Assembly: GCA_943371245.1 (NCBI GenBank)
Contig: CALRTY020000001.1
Span: 372,001-436,000, forward strand
Length of the DNA: 64,000 nt
From: UBA5018 sp947463165
GTDB lineage: Bacteria > Cyanobacteriota > Cyanobacteriia > PCC-6307 > Cyanobiaceae
Reading direction: 5' to 3'
In this document: positions 1 to 7,720 of the stretch, piece by piece
Layout: every line of letters starts with the position of its first letter
How positions within the stretch are numbered: position 1 is the stretch's first letter
Translations under genes and position numbers: made by a program
The notes under the pieces: model-generated
What the model saw: only the letters and a program-made list of their open reading frames with translations
Told to the model about the DNA's origin: nothing
Database searches by the model: none

Positions 1-2
1 CC

Positions 3-614
3 AGCCAGCAGCTGGATATCAACGGCAAATCGTTATCCCTACCCAACCAGAGCAGCAGCGCCAGTTCCTCGGGCAGTTTCTACGACTGGGGAGCCCTGGT
101 CAGCCTGCGCCAACCGCTGTTTGATGGCGGCTTGAGCAGTGAATCCACAGCCCTGGCCCAGAGCCGCGCCGAACAGAGCAGCCTGGCGATCGAAAACGCC
201 CAGCAGCAAATCGCCCAAAACGTGCAGACCTGGTATGCCACCCACCGGGCCTCCCTGGAGCAGATGCGAGCGGCCGAGGCGGCGGCCCGGGCCGGGGAGG
301 AGTCAGTAAGAGATGCTCTGCTGCGCTATCGAGCTGGTATCGCACCGATCACAGAGCTGTTGATCGCCCAGCGCAACCTTCAGCTGGCCCGATCGGCCCA
401 GGCCACGGCAATCCAGCGCTGGAACCTCAGCCGTGCCGGCCTGGAACTAGAAACGGGCATCCAATCAGACTCGCCCAGTAGTGGCATCAGTAGTAGTGGC
501 AACAGCATTAGTGGCAACAGTAGTAGTGGCATTAGTAGTGGCAACAGCAGTAGTATTAGTAGTGGCAACAGCGGCAGCGCAGCCGTAAATCCCGCCGTGA
601 CAATTAACAAGTGA
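3..614 (+). CDS. TolC-family outer-membrane efflux protein, C-terminal part
   Basis: The reading frame is open from the left edge, so the start lies outside the window. The visible 203 residues include a Tyr-Asp-Trp-Gly segment followed by Leu-Arg-Gln-Pro-Leu-Phe-Asp-Gly-Gly near residues 26-42. This is the usual TolC/OprM entry into the second long helical hairpin, and it is followed by heptad-like helices with an AERAAARA-type coil. TolC-family trimers form the outer-membrane exit duct of ABC or RND exporters. The last ~45 residues are a Ser/Gly/Asn/Ile low-complexity tail encoded by AGT/GGC repeats, which is not part of the family fold. It converges on an ABC-2 transporter operon 32 bp away, but the partner exporter cannot be named. 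Confidence 0.85.
   Translation, partial: SQQLDINGKSLSLPNQSSSASSSGSFYDWGALVSLRQPLFDGGLSSESTALAQSRAEQSSLAIENAQQQIAQNVQTWYATHRASLEQMRAAEAAARAGEESVRDALLRYRAGIAPITELLIAQRNLQLARSAQATAIQRWNLSRAGLELETGIQSDSPSSGISSSGNSISGNSSSGISSGNSSSISSGNSGSAAVNPAVTINK
475..585 (+). repeat. AGT/GGC-rich tandem repeat encoding the TolC-like Ser/Gly/Asn tail
   Basis: The stretch is built from repeated AGTAGTGGCATT and AGTAGTGGCAAC-like units in frame, giving Gly-Ile-Ser-Ser and Gly-Asn-Ser-Ser repeats. It is a short-period coding repeat at the extreme C-terminus and so is probably variable in length between strains (inference). Confidence 0.8.
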
Positions 615-645
615 TCATAACAAGCAATTAATTTTAGCTGGGCGT

Positions 646-1452
646 TCAGCTGGATGCGGAGGTATAGAAGCGGATTGCAAAGAGCCAAAAACAGCGGCTT
701 ATTGCCAGGCAGCCACTAGCCACCCCCAGGCTGGCCAGGGCCCAGGGCCAAGCCAGCCGGCCCAGCAGGGCCTCGGCGGGCACGGTGGTTAAAAAGGCCA
801 CAGGTAGCACCAGGGTGAACAGGGTGCGCAGGGCTGGGGGATAGGCGCCAATCGGATAGCGGCCTGCCACCAGGGCAGCCCGCAACACCTCGGTGGCATT
901 CCAGGTTTTTACAAACCAGATTGTGGTGGTTGCCAGCACAAACCACAGCGAATAGAGAATCAAAGCGCCGCTGGCCAGCAACAGCAAGGTAATGGCGATC
1001 GCGGCAGCACTGAGGGGCGCCCCAGCCTGGTGGGCGGCATAGAACATCCAAACCAAGCCAGTGGCGATTTCAGGAAAACCAGCCGGACTAATCGTGCGCA
1101 ATGACAACCAGAACTGGCTATCGATGGGCTTGAGCAAGATAAAATCCAAGCTCCCTTGCTGCACATGGGTCACGATGCGGCTGAGATTTGGTTGCAGCAA
1201 TGTGGCGGTAAGGCCATTGAGCAAGGTGTAAGCCGCCAGCACCACCTGGGCCGCGGACCAGCTCCAGCCCCCGAGGCCGATTCCTTGCCTGTAGAAGAGA
1301 CTTAGCAGAAATAAACTACCTGCTAAATTGGCCAGCATGGCCAGCAGCTCGATCAGCATATTCAGCTGATATTCCAACTGGCTAGCAAGCGCCGTTCCCC
1401 AGAATCTACGCAGAATCAGCAGAAACCCGCAAAAACCCCTAGCACTGTTCAT
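646..1452 (-). CDS. ABC-2 family transporter permease (second subunit)
   Basis: A 268-residue integral membrane protein with about six hydrophobic segments and the overall look of the DUF990/COG3694 permease family. These pair with a COG4587-type permease and a COG4586-type ATPase. It is the last gene of a three-gene minus-strand unit, 12 bp after the preceding permease. It contains the amphipathic stretch LDFILLKPIDSQFW before a run of hydrophobic helices, typical of this family. The exported substrate is unknown; the family is implicated in export of lipids, polysaccharides or drugs, and nothing here decides between them. Confidence 0.8.
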   Translation of the reverse strand: MNSARGFCGFLLILRRFWGTALASQLEYQLNMLIELLAMLANLAGSLFLLSLFYRQGIGLGGWSWSAAQVVLAAYTLLNGLTATLLQPNLSRIVTHVQQGSLDFILLKPIDSQFWLSLRTISPAGFPEIATGLVWMFYAAHQAGAPLSAAAIAITLLLLASGALILYSLWFVLATTTIWFVKTWNATEVLRAALVAGRYPIGAYPPALRTLFTLVLPVAFLTTVPAEALLGRLAWPWALASLGVASGCLAISRCFWLFAIRFYTSASS

Positions 1453-1464
1453 CGGTTTACTGCC

Positions 1465-2277
1465 TCAAGCCCCCATGGCGGAATAACGGCGCACCCCAAA
1501 CCGCCAAGTGACAAGCAACAGGGAGAGTAATAGGGCGATCCAGACAGCCACGGCCAAAAATCCAGCCCTGATATCTACTTCAGCTCCGCTCAATAACTGG
1601 GCCGGAAAGCCAATGATCCAGGGGAAGGGGGTATGCAGAGCAAATTGACGAGCCCCTGGCGGGAAAGCATCCAAGGGCGCCACCAATCCCGAGACAAACA
1701 ATAGGGGGATCGACAGCAAGCGCTCCAGGGCGGAAGCTCGCTCCGTCCAAAAACAGAGGCTGGCCACCAGGCTCTGCAGCAGAAAATGAATCGCAAAACC
1801 CAAGCCAATCGCCAGTACGGCCAGCAACAACCGGCCCAGCTGGGGCATCAGGAAAGCCTGGGGTTGAAAGCAAAAAAATACCGATACAATAAGTATTACA
1901 AATGGCAATCTAGTGGCCTGTTCGGCCAGATGACTGGCCAGGTAACGCCATAGGGGATGCAGCGGTTGCAGCAGATAGGGGGATAGGCGGCCTTCGAGGC
2001 AATCCTGCTCAAACTGCCACACCACCCAGACCACCGTGAATTGGCGCACCACAAAGGCGCTGAGAAAATAACGGGCCAACTGCGGCTGATTCATCGCCAG
2101 GCCGCCTACTGGCAGAGCCCCCTGGCCATCGATGACGGTGCTCCACACTCCGAGCATGATTAACGGCAGTACGCCCGATAGGGCCCAGAGGATTACTTCG
2201 GCGCGATACTCCAACATATGGGCGTACTCGCTGCTCCACAGCCTGGTGGCTAGCCGCAACCAGTAGCGGTAGTTCAT
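1465..2277 (-). CDS. ABC-2 family transporter permease (first subunit)
   Basis: A 270-residue polytopic membrane protein with about six transmembrane segments, of the COG4587 type. The segment LEGRLSPYLLQPLHPLW in the first third matches the conserved coupling region that precedes helix 3 in these permeases. Its start codon overlaps the stop of the upstream ATPase gene by 4 bp (ATGA), so translational coupling is likely. Together with the gene at 646 it should form the heterodimeric membrane channel of one exporter. Confidence 0.82.
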   Translation of the reverse strand: MNYRYWLRLATRLWSSEYAHMLEYRAEVILWALSGVLPLIMLGVWSTVIDGQGALPVGGLAMNQPQLARYFLSAFVVRQFTVVWVVWQFEQDCLEGRLSPYLLQPLHPLWRYLASHLAEQATRLPFVILIVSVFFCFQPQAFLMPQLGRLLLAVLAIGLGFAIHFLLQSLVASLCFWTERASALERLLSIPLLFVSGLVAPLDAFPPGARQFALHTPFPWIIGFPAQLLSGAEVDIRAGFLAVAVWIALLLSLLLVTWRFGVRRYSAMGA

Positions 2278-3269
2278 GGGCCCGGTTCCTCCAGCGAACC
2301 CTGCCGGAAAAGCCTGCCGATCAACTCTTCAATCGGCGGATCACTCACTTCGAGATCCACCACCTGATGCTCTACCAACAATCTGCTAACGCTGGCGGTG
2401 AGCTGCTGGCGGGGGATTAGCAGCCGCAACTCCGAGCCCTCCAGGCTTTCAATTTCGCCAAAATTGGCAAAGGCCGCCGCCGGTTGGGGGCTGGCCAGCT
2501 CCAGCCGCACCTGGCGCCAGGGGGCCAGCCGCTCGCTGAGCAGCTCCAGCCTGCCGTCGTAAAACAGCCGGCCCTCGTGAATCAGCAGTACCCGGTCACA
2601 CAGGGCCGTGATATCGGCCATGTAGTGGCTGGTAAGCAGCACGGTGGCGCCGGTGCGGCGGTTGTAATCGGCCAGGAAGCCGCGCACCCGCGCCTGGGCA
2701 TTCACATCCAGCCCCAAGGTGGGTTCATCGAGAAATAACAGCTGGGGGCGATGCAGCAGTGCCGCCAGCAATTCCGCCTTCATCCTCTGGCCCAGGGAGA
2801 GCTTGCGCACCGGGCGAGTGAGCTCATCCTCCAGTTCCAGCATTTCGGCCAGTTCAGCGATGCGCCGCCGGGCCTCGTAATCATCGATCCCATAGATGGC
2901 CGCATTCACCCGCAGTGAATCGAGGGGCGGCAGATCCCAAATCAGCTGCTGCTTTTGGCCCATCACCAGGGTGATCGATTCGAGAAAGGCCCGCTGGCGA
3001 CGACTGGGCAGATGGCCCGCCACCTGCAGGCTGCCGGCCGTGGGATGGATCAAACCGGTGAGCATTTTGAGGGTGGTGGTCTTGCCGGCCCCGTTGGGTC
3101 CCAGAAACCCGACCACCTCACCGGGCTCGATGGAAAAACTCACCTGGCGCACCGCCGCCAACTCCTTGTTGCGGCGGCGCAAAAAGTGGCGCATGGTGCC
3201 GGCAAAACCGGGCTGCTTATCGGCCACCCAGTAGCTCTTGCTCAGGCCGCGGGCCGACACGATCGCCAT
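2274..3269 (-). CDS. ABC transporter ATP-binding protein of an ABC-2 exporter
   Basis: A 331-residue nucleotide-binding subunit. Walker A is GPNGAGKTT (near residue 57), the signature region is LSLGQRMKAELL and Walker B is LLFLDEPTLGLD, followed by the H-loop TSHYMAD. The long insert before Walker A (WVADKQPGFAGTMRHF and following) and the C-terminal accessory domain are typical of the COG4586 group. It is the first gene of the three-gene unit and is divergent from the DUF2499 gene, with 168 bp between starts that probably hold both promoters. Confidence 0.9.
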   Translation of the reverse strand: MAIVSARGLSKSYWVADKQPGFAGTMRHFLRRRNKELAAVRQVSFSIEPGEVVGFLGPNGAGKTTTLKMLTGLIHPTAGSLQVAGHLPSRRQRAFLESITLVMGQKQQLIWDLPPLDSLRVNAAIYGIDDYEARRRIAELAEMLELEDELTRPVRKLSLGQRMKAELLAALLHRPQLLFLDEPTLGLDVNAQARVRGFLADYNRRTGATVLLTSHYMADITALCDRVLLIHEGRLFYDGRLELLSERLAPWRQVRLELASPQPAAAFANFGEIESLEGSELRLLIPRQQLTASVSRLLVEHQVVDLEVSDPPIEELIGRLFRQGSLEEPGP

Positions 3270-3437
3270 AGATCCAGCCTAACCGGCCCCCTCGGCGAAG
3301 CCGGGGCGGGCGAGTGGTGGCTGGGAGGTAACGTCTGCTGGTTAGCTGCTGCTGCTGGGCTGCTGGGCTACTGCTGGGTGCTGCTGGTGAGTGGTGACAG
3401 ACCAACTGCCGCCCCTAACCCACCGGCCAGGGCGGCG

Positions 3438-3761
3438 ATGTCCGAAACTATCGCCATGCATGCCCTCTCCCTGACCACCTGGTGGATCCACATCGCCTCC
3501 GTTTTGGAGTGGATGCTGGCCATGGTCAGCGTGCAGCGGTTTGGTGTGGCCCGGGGTGAGTCAGGCTGGCGCTGGCTAGCCCTGGCGATGCTGCCTGCCC
3601 TGGTCAGTGCCATGGCCGCCTGCACCTGGCACCTGTTTGACAATCCCGACGAGCTCAAGGGCCTGGTGGTGCTCCAAGCCGCCCTCACGGCAATCGGCAA
3701 CTGCACCCTGGCCATGGCCAGCTTCAATCTGCTCAGACAGCAGCAATCCCGCAATGGCTGA
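3438..3761 (+). CDS. DUF2499 (Ycf49-like) membrane protein
   Basis: A 107-residue membrane protein with about three hydrophobic segments. The motif SLTTWWIHIASVLEWMLAM near the N-terminus, and the Trp-His-Leu-Phe-Asn-Asp-type loop here read as TWHLFDNPDELKGLVVLQAALT, are characteristic of the plastid/cyanobacterial Ycf49-like family. Function is unknown. I chose the ATG at 3438; another in-frame ATG lies at 3456 (Met-His-Ala). The frame stays open far upstream, but that part is antisense to the ATPase gene. It overlaps the next gene by 8 bp. Confidence 0.82.
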   Translation: MSETIAMHALSLTTWWIHIASVLEWMLAMVSVQRFGVARGESGWRWLALAMLPALVSAMAACTWHLFDNPDELKGLVVLQAALTAIGNCTLAMASFNLLRQQQSRNG

Positions 3762-4077
3762 GCCCGGTTTATTACAGCGACTGGGGGAGATCAATCCCGC
3801 CCCATTCTTTGGCTTGTCCCTATTTCCATATCTTTTCTTCCTCTGGTGGGCCAGCAAAATCAAGGCCTTTCCGAAGCTGGCCCTAAGGGGATTTCAACTC
3901 ACATTGCTGTTCGTGGCCGTAACGATCCTGGCCGCACTGGTGGCAATCAATTATTATGGCAAACAACTGGCTGATGTAGATATTCTTCACGGTGGCGCCG
4001 AGGTGTTCCTCACCCTGGCTAATTTACTGGTGGTGATCGGCTTTACCAACGCCATTCGCCAGACCAATTCTCGCTGA
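3754..4077 (+). CDS. DUF3593 membrane protein
   Basis: A 107-residue protein with three predicted transmembrane segments and the family-like stretch NPAPFFGLSLFPYLFFLWW. DUF3593 proteins accompany DUF2499 proteins in many cyanobacteria and plastid-bearing eukaryotes, as here, where the two frames overlap by 8 bp. The pair is probably co-translated and may act together in the thylakoid or plasma membrane (inference; no function is known to me). Start is the ATG at 3754; the longer open frame upstream is a shadow of the DUF2499 gene. Confidence 0.8.
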   Translation: MAEPGLLQRLGEINPAPFFGLSLFPYLFFLWWASKIKAFPKLALRGFQLTLLFVAVTILAALVAINYYGKQLADVDILHGGAEVFLTLANLLVVIGFTNAIRQTNSR

Positions 4078-4532
4078 GTGTATTTTTACAAATCAAAAAC
4101 TTAGCTTTAAAATCCATCTTTAGCCCACCACCCTCCTTGATTTCCATGATCAACAACAAAGCTCCGCAACAGATGAATGCTTGAGAACACATATATGAAA
4201 ATGTCTTGTGGCGAATTGGCCCAGTGCTCTGATTCGGCCCGATTTGGAATACTGACCTTCACCGAAGTTGACTCTGCCGAGTTTGGGTGCCGATGAGATT
4301 GATTGTTACACCCTTTGGTTGCCAGACCATTGGACTGCCAGACTCTTTGATTGCTAGACTATTTGACTGCCAGGTTGAGGAGCGCCTCGAAAATTTATCC
4401 ATTCGACTGCGACGAGTCAGGCTCACCCAAGTTCTAGAAACGCCTCTCGCATCATGAGATCGGTGAGATATAAGCTTTTTCGAGTTGCTCTGAAAAGCAT
4501 TCGCGCTAAGCCTTGTCTCTGCCGCCACCAGC
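4078..4532. other. 455-bp gene-free interval with short imperfect repeats
   Basis: No convincing gene. Between 4313 and 4378 there are four degenerate ~15-bp units of the form TTTGACTGCCAGACT (TTGGTTGCCAG, TTGGACTGCCAG, TTTGATTGCTAG, TTTGACTGCCAG). The minus-strand frame at 4259-4534 has no recognisable protein features. The promoter of the channel-like gene at 4533 presumably lies at the right end. Confidence 0.6.
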
Positions 4533-5888
4533 ATGGCAATTTTTCCTGATCACCCAGGGGCGAAGCCTAAGGAGCTGCTCAGAGGCCCTCTAATTGCACT
4601 GCTCTACCTGATACCCAGGTCCCGGTTGGCGATCGCCTTGCCTTCGCTATGGCTGGCCTTGGTTTGCCTGGCTGGTGCTGGGGTGGCGGCCGCGGCCGAT
4701 GGCCCAGCTGGCGGCAATCGGGCTGGCGGCACTGGCCAGTCCCAGCGGGTGCTGCGGGTGGGGGTGCTGGCTGGCGCCGCCCCCTGCAGCGCCAACAGCA
4801 ACGGCGATTGGCAGGGCCTGGCCGTGGAACTGTGGGCAAGGGTGGCCCGCCGCAAGCAAATCGCCTACAAACTGCAATCTTCGCCATCCGCCGCCGCCCT
4901 GCTCAGGGACGCCGCGGCCAATCGCATCGATCTGGGGGTGGGTTGCCTGAGCCTCAACCCCGAAAGGGTGGCCATCTATCGCTTCAGCCTGCCCTTTCAG
5001 GAGGGGGGTCTGGCGGTGCTGATGCGCCGTAGTCGGCTGGGGCTGGGGCGAGCGATGCTGCAATCCCTGCTGGCCCCCGACCTGCTGAGGCTGCTGGCGG
5101 GCTATCTATTCGGCATCGCCCTGGTGGCGGCACTGATCTGGCAGATCGAAGGCCATGCCAAGGGCAGTGAAGCCAAGCAAGATGGTCAAAGGCGCCATTT
5201 CCTGCGCCTATTCCAGATCCTGGCGACCGGCCCTGGCACCAACACCATCGTCCGCACCAGTCGCGGTCAAGTTCTGGTGATCGGCAGCTATGTAATTCGC
5301 ATCGTTTCGGCATCGCTGTTGGTGAGCTACATCACCCTCAACGTGGTCAGTCAACCCCAGACCAGGGGACTGACCCAGCTGCGCAGCCTGGCTGAGCTGG
5401 CCGGCCTGAGGGTGGCGGTGCGGCCCGGCAGCAGCGCCGAGGCCACCCTGCGCCGAATAAACGCCGCCAAGCCGATCGTGCTGGTGCCAATCCGGTCGGT
5501 GCTGGATGCCGGCCCGCTGCTGAACAATGGCCAGGTGAATGCCGTGGTTGCCGACGACCTGCAAATGCTTTACCTGCAGGCTTTACGCGGCAATCAGCAG
5601 CTGGAACTGGTGCTGCGCAATCAGCAGCCCGCCTCCCAGGGATTTGTTTTCTCACCGGCCTTGGCAGAAAATCTGGCCAACCAGATCGATCAGGCCATCA
5701 GCGAACTGAAGCGCGAGGGCGTGGTGGCGGAGCTGCAACAACAGCTGCTGGACACCGCCGAGCGAGGTGAAAACGGTGCCGGCCCAGGCCGGGCGACACC
5801 AGCCCAGGGAAGTGCAAACCCCTTGCCCGATGCCGCATCTGGAAACCAGGCTCCAGTCGAGCAGCCCAGGCGAATCAACAAGTTTTAA
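4533..5888 (+). CDS. GluR0-like protein: periplasmic ligand-binding domain interrupted by two membrane helices and a pore loop
   Basis: A 451-residue protein with prokaryotic glutamate-receptor architecture. In order: a hydrophobic leader (~33-55), a first ligand-binding lobe (~72-170), a first membrane helix (~185-206), a pore-loop-like segment (~222-240), a second membrane helix (~245-270), a second lobe (~277-415) opening with the usual LRSLAELAGLRVAVRPGSS, and a Pro/Gly-rich C-terminal tail. In GluR0 of Synechocystis the pore carries a potassium filter TVGYG (established). Here the equivalent position reads ATGPGTN (231-237) and lacks GYG, so potassium selectivity or channel function is doubtful. 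It could instead be a degenerate channel or a receptor. The start could be later than 4533; the ATG at 4650 would remove most of the leader. Confidence 0.75.
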   Translation: MAIFPDHPGAKPKELLRGPLIALLYLIPRSRLAIALPSLWLALVCLAGAGVAAAADGPAGGNRAGGTGQSQRVLRVGVLAGAAPCSANSNGDWQGLAVELWARVARRKQIAYKLQSSPSAAALLRDAAANRIDLGVGCLSLNPERVAIYRFSLPFQEGGLAVLMRRSRLGLGRAMLQSLLAPDLLRLLAGYLFGIALVAALIWQIEGHAKGSEAKQDGQRRHFLRLFQILATGPGTNTIVRTSRGQVLVIGSYVIRIVSASLLVSYITLNVVSQPQTRGLTQLRSLAELAGLRVAVRPGSSAEATLRRINAAKPIVLVPIRSVLDAGPLLNNGQVNAVVADDLQMLYLQALRGNQQLELVLRNQQPASQGFVFSPALAENLANQIDQAISELKREGVVAELQQQLLDTAERGENGAGPGRATPAQGSANPLPDAASGNQAPVEQPRRINKF

Positions 5889-5942
5889 GCAGGGCGCTAG
5901 CGGTGCCTGCAGGGCTGAGGATGGGGTGTCGGTTTTTGCTCA

Positions 5943-6200
5943 ATGATCGCTCCCTTTCTGGCCATTGCTCCCGCCACCATCTCCTGGTCGCCGAAGGTGG
6001 CCCTAGTGATGATCGTCGCCAACGTGATCGCCATTGCCATCGGCAAGGCCACCATCAAGCACCCCAATGTGGGCGCACCTCTGCCCAACGCCACCCTGTT
6101 CGGCGGCCTCAGCCACGCTTCGCTGCTCGCCACCACCAGCCTGGGTCACATCCTGGGTATTGGCGCCATTCAGGGCCTGGCCTCCCGCGGCGTGCTCTGA
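5943..6200 (+). CDS. psaK: Photosystem I reaction centre subunit PsaK
   Basis: An 85-residue protein with two hydrophobic helices. The segment WSPKVALVMIVANVIAIAIG is the conserved first helix of PsaK, and the loop KHPNVGAPLPN with the following GLSHASLLATTSLGHILG helix fits the second half. PsaK sits at the edge of the photosystem I complex and helps bind peripheral antenna chlorophyll and stabilise trimers. The start at 5943 follows TGCTCA without a strong ribosome-binding site. It is a single-gene unit ending in a strong hairpin terminator about 40 bp downstream. Confidence 0.93.
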   Translation: MIAPFLAIAPATISWSPKVALVMIVANVIAIAIGKATIKHPNVGAPLPNATLFGGLSHASLLATTSLGHILGIGAIQGLASRGVL

Positions 6201-6240
6201 GCAGCTTCTGAGCAGCCACCAGCTGATTCAGGCAATATTT

Positions 6241-6272
6241 TCCAGCGCTAGGAATCTAGCGCTGGATTTTTT
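6241..6272 (+). terminator. Rho-independent terminator after psaK
   Basis: A perfect 11-bp stem (TCCAGCGCTAG at 6241-6251 and CTAGCGCTGGA at 6256-6266) with a 4-nt loop, immediately followed by six T residues. It lies 40 bp beyond the psaK stop. Confidence 0.9.
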
Positions 6273-6304
6273 GTGATGTTTCGTTAGCGCCAACCCATTG
6301 GTTG

Positions 6305-6374
6305 CAGGCTATGAGTACCAGGCCGTGAGTGGCAGGCCGTTAGTGGTAGGCCGTGAGTGGCAGGCCGTTGGCGG
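6305..6374. repeat. Five 14-bp tandem repeats
   Basis: Five consecutive 14-bp units with consensus CAGGCCGTGAGTGG (first unit CAGGCTATGAGTAC, last CAGGCCGTTGGCGG). The array is bracketed by a 14-bp direct repeat TTAGCGCCAACCCA (6284-6297 and 6382-6395); the right copy contains the last codons and stop of the minus-strand oxidoreductase gene. Confidence 0.85.
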
Positions 6375-6381
6375 CAATTCA

Positions 6382-7662
6382 TTAGCGCCAACCCAATAGA
6401 TAGGGCAGTGCTTTAAATCCATAGCGCTCAAATCGGTAGTCAAATAGCAGAGCCGAAAGATCCTCCGCCCTGCATTGCTCCAAGCCCTTCAGTAGTAGCT
6501 GCAGCCGCCGATCCGAGCGCTGATCGGCCAGGGACAACCAGGTGCGACGGGCCAGCCGACCGCTCAAGTTCCAGCGCCAGCCCAGGGCTCGCCGTAGCTG
6601 GATCGGGTAGCGCCGCAACAACTTTGCCGCCCTTCGCCCTTGGCCAGCAGCCTCTAGACGCACCGCCTCGATCAACAGCGGCGCCAGCAGCTCAGCCGCC
6701 AACAGGGCGTGGCGAATCCCCTCCCCCCCCAACAGGTTGGCGGTACTGACGGCATCGCCCAGGCCCAGCAAACGGCCGCGACCATGGGGCTCTTCCCGGT
6801 TGATCGTGCTGCTGATGCGACCGCCATGGCGATCCAGCACCTCAGCACCGCTGAGCTCCGTCCTGGCCAGTAACTGCTGTAGCTCCACAGTGAGAGCTGG
6901 TTGGCGGCGGCCTGGATCCAGCAGCCGGCACACCCCCAATTTCAGTTGGCCCGGCGCCATCGGAAAAATCCAGCCGTAGCCCTGTTGCACCCAGCTCGAA
7001 CCGAGAAAGAAACTCAGCCGGTCGCTCCAGCTGTGCCATTGCGCATCGCTCACCTGCAAAAGCCATTCCACCCCCACACCGCTTACCAGCGAATTCCCTG
7101 GCGGTTTGCCCAGCAGGCTGCGGCTTTCGCCGCTGGCATCCACTACCCAACCACTGGTCAGGCAGCGCCGCTGGCCGCCAGGGCCCAGCAAACTGGTTTG
7201 CATGCCGCTGGGGCCGCCGCTGTGGCAGCCCTGGGCCCGCCAACCGAGTAACAGGCGCACCCCGACGCAGCTGGCCTCACCCGCCAACCACTGGCGCAGG
7301 CCACCGAAATCCAGCACCGCCCCCTGGGGCTGATCCGCCTGCCAATGCCTTTGGCGATCGTCGGGTCCCACCAGCTGCCAACCACTCCAAAGGCTGGCCA
7401 CAACCCGCTCCGGTAGCCCAAACCGCCGCACCGCCGCCATCGGCAGGGCCGCACTGCTGAAGGCGGCGCTGCGCAGATCACTCAAGCGATCGATCAGCAC
7501 CACATCCAGTCCCGCCATAGCCAATGCTGCAGCTAAGCGAGAGCCGGATGGTCCGGCTCCCACCACCAGCACCTGGCAATCCAGGGGCGCCTCGCCAGCC
7601 AAGGGAATTTGGCTATCCAGGGGCAAATCAAAATTCAGACGCTCGGGGGTACCCGGCGCCAC
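6382..7662 (-). CDS. FAD-dependent oxidoreductase, geranylgeranyl-reductase/lycopene-cyclase-like
   Basis: A 426-residue flavoprotein. A Rossmann FAD-binding motif VVGAGPSGSRLAAALA begins near residue 32, followed by the VVLIDR end of the second strand. The later FAD motif LLGLGDAVSTANLLGGEGI is near residue 295. This two-motif pattern is shared by geranylgeranyl reductases, lycopene cyclases and related monooxygenases; I cannot say which substrate it uses. It lies 58 bp downstream of dxs on the same strand, so cotranscription and a role in isoprenoid, carotenoid or chlorophyll-tail metabolism are reasonable (inference). The start is a GTG at 7662; no better ATG precedes the FAD motif. Confidence 0.75.
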   Translation of the reverse strand: MAPGTPERLNFDLPLDSQIPLAGEAPLDCQVLVVGAGPSGSRLAAALAMAGLDVVLIDRLSDLRSAAFSSAALPMAAVRRFGLPERVVASLWSGWQLVGPDDRQRHWQADQPQGAVLDFGGLRQWLAGEASCVGVRLLLGWRAQGCHSGGPSGMQTSLLGPGGQRRCLTSGWVVDASGESRSLLGKPPGNSLVSGVGVEWLLQVSDAQWHSWSDRLSFFLGSSWVQQGYGWIFPMAPGQLKLGVCRLLDPGRRQPALTVELQQLLARTELSGAEVLDRHGGRISSTINREEPHGRGRLLGLGDAVSTANLLGGEGIRHALLAAELLAPLLIEAVRLEAAGQGRRAAKLLRRYPIQLRRALGWRWNLSGRLARRTWLSLADQRSDRRLQLLLKGLEQCRAEDLSALLFDYRFERYGFKALPYLLGWR

Positions 7663-7720
7663 CTGGCCCTGGCTTGGCAGGAAATATGAAGAGGCGTTGA
7701 TGACGGTCAGGGGCGAGGCG

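Noticed and set aside
2955..3437. N-terminal extension of the DUF2499 frame
   Set aside because: This part is antisense to the ABC ATPase gene and has no signal or domain; family proteins are ~105 residues.
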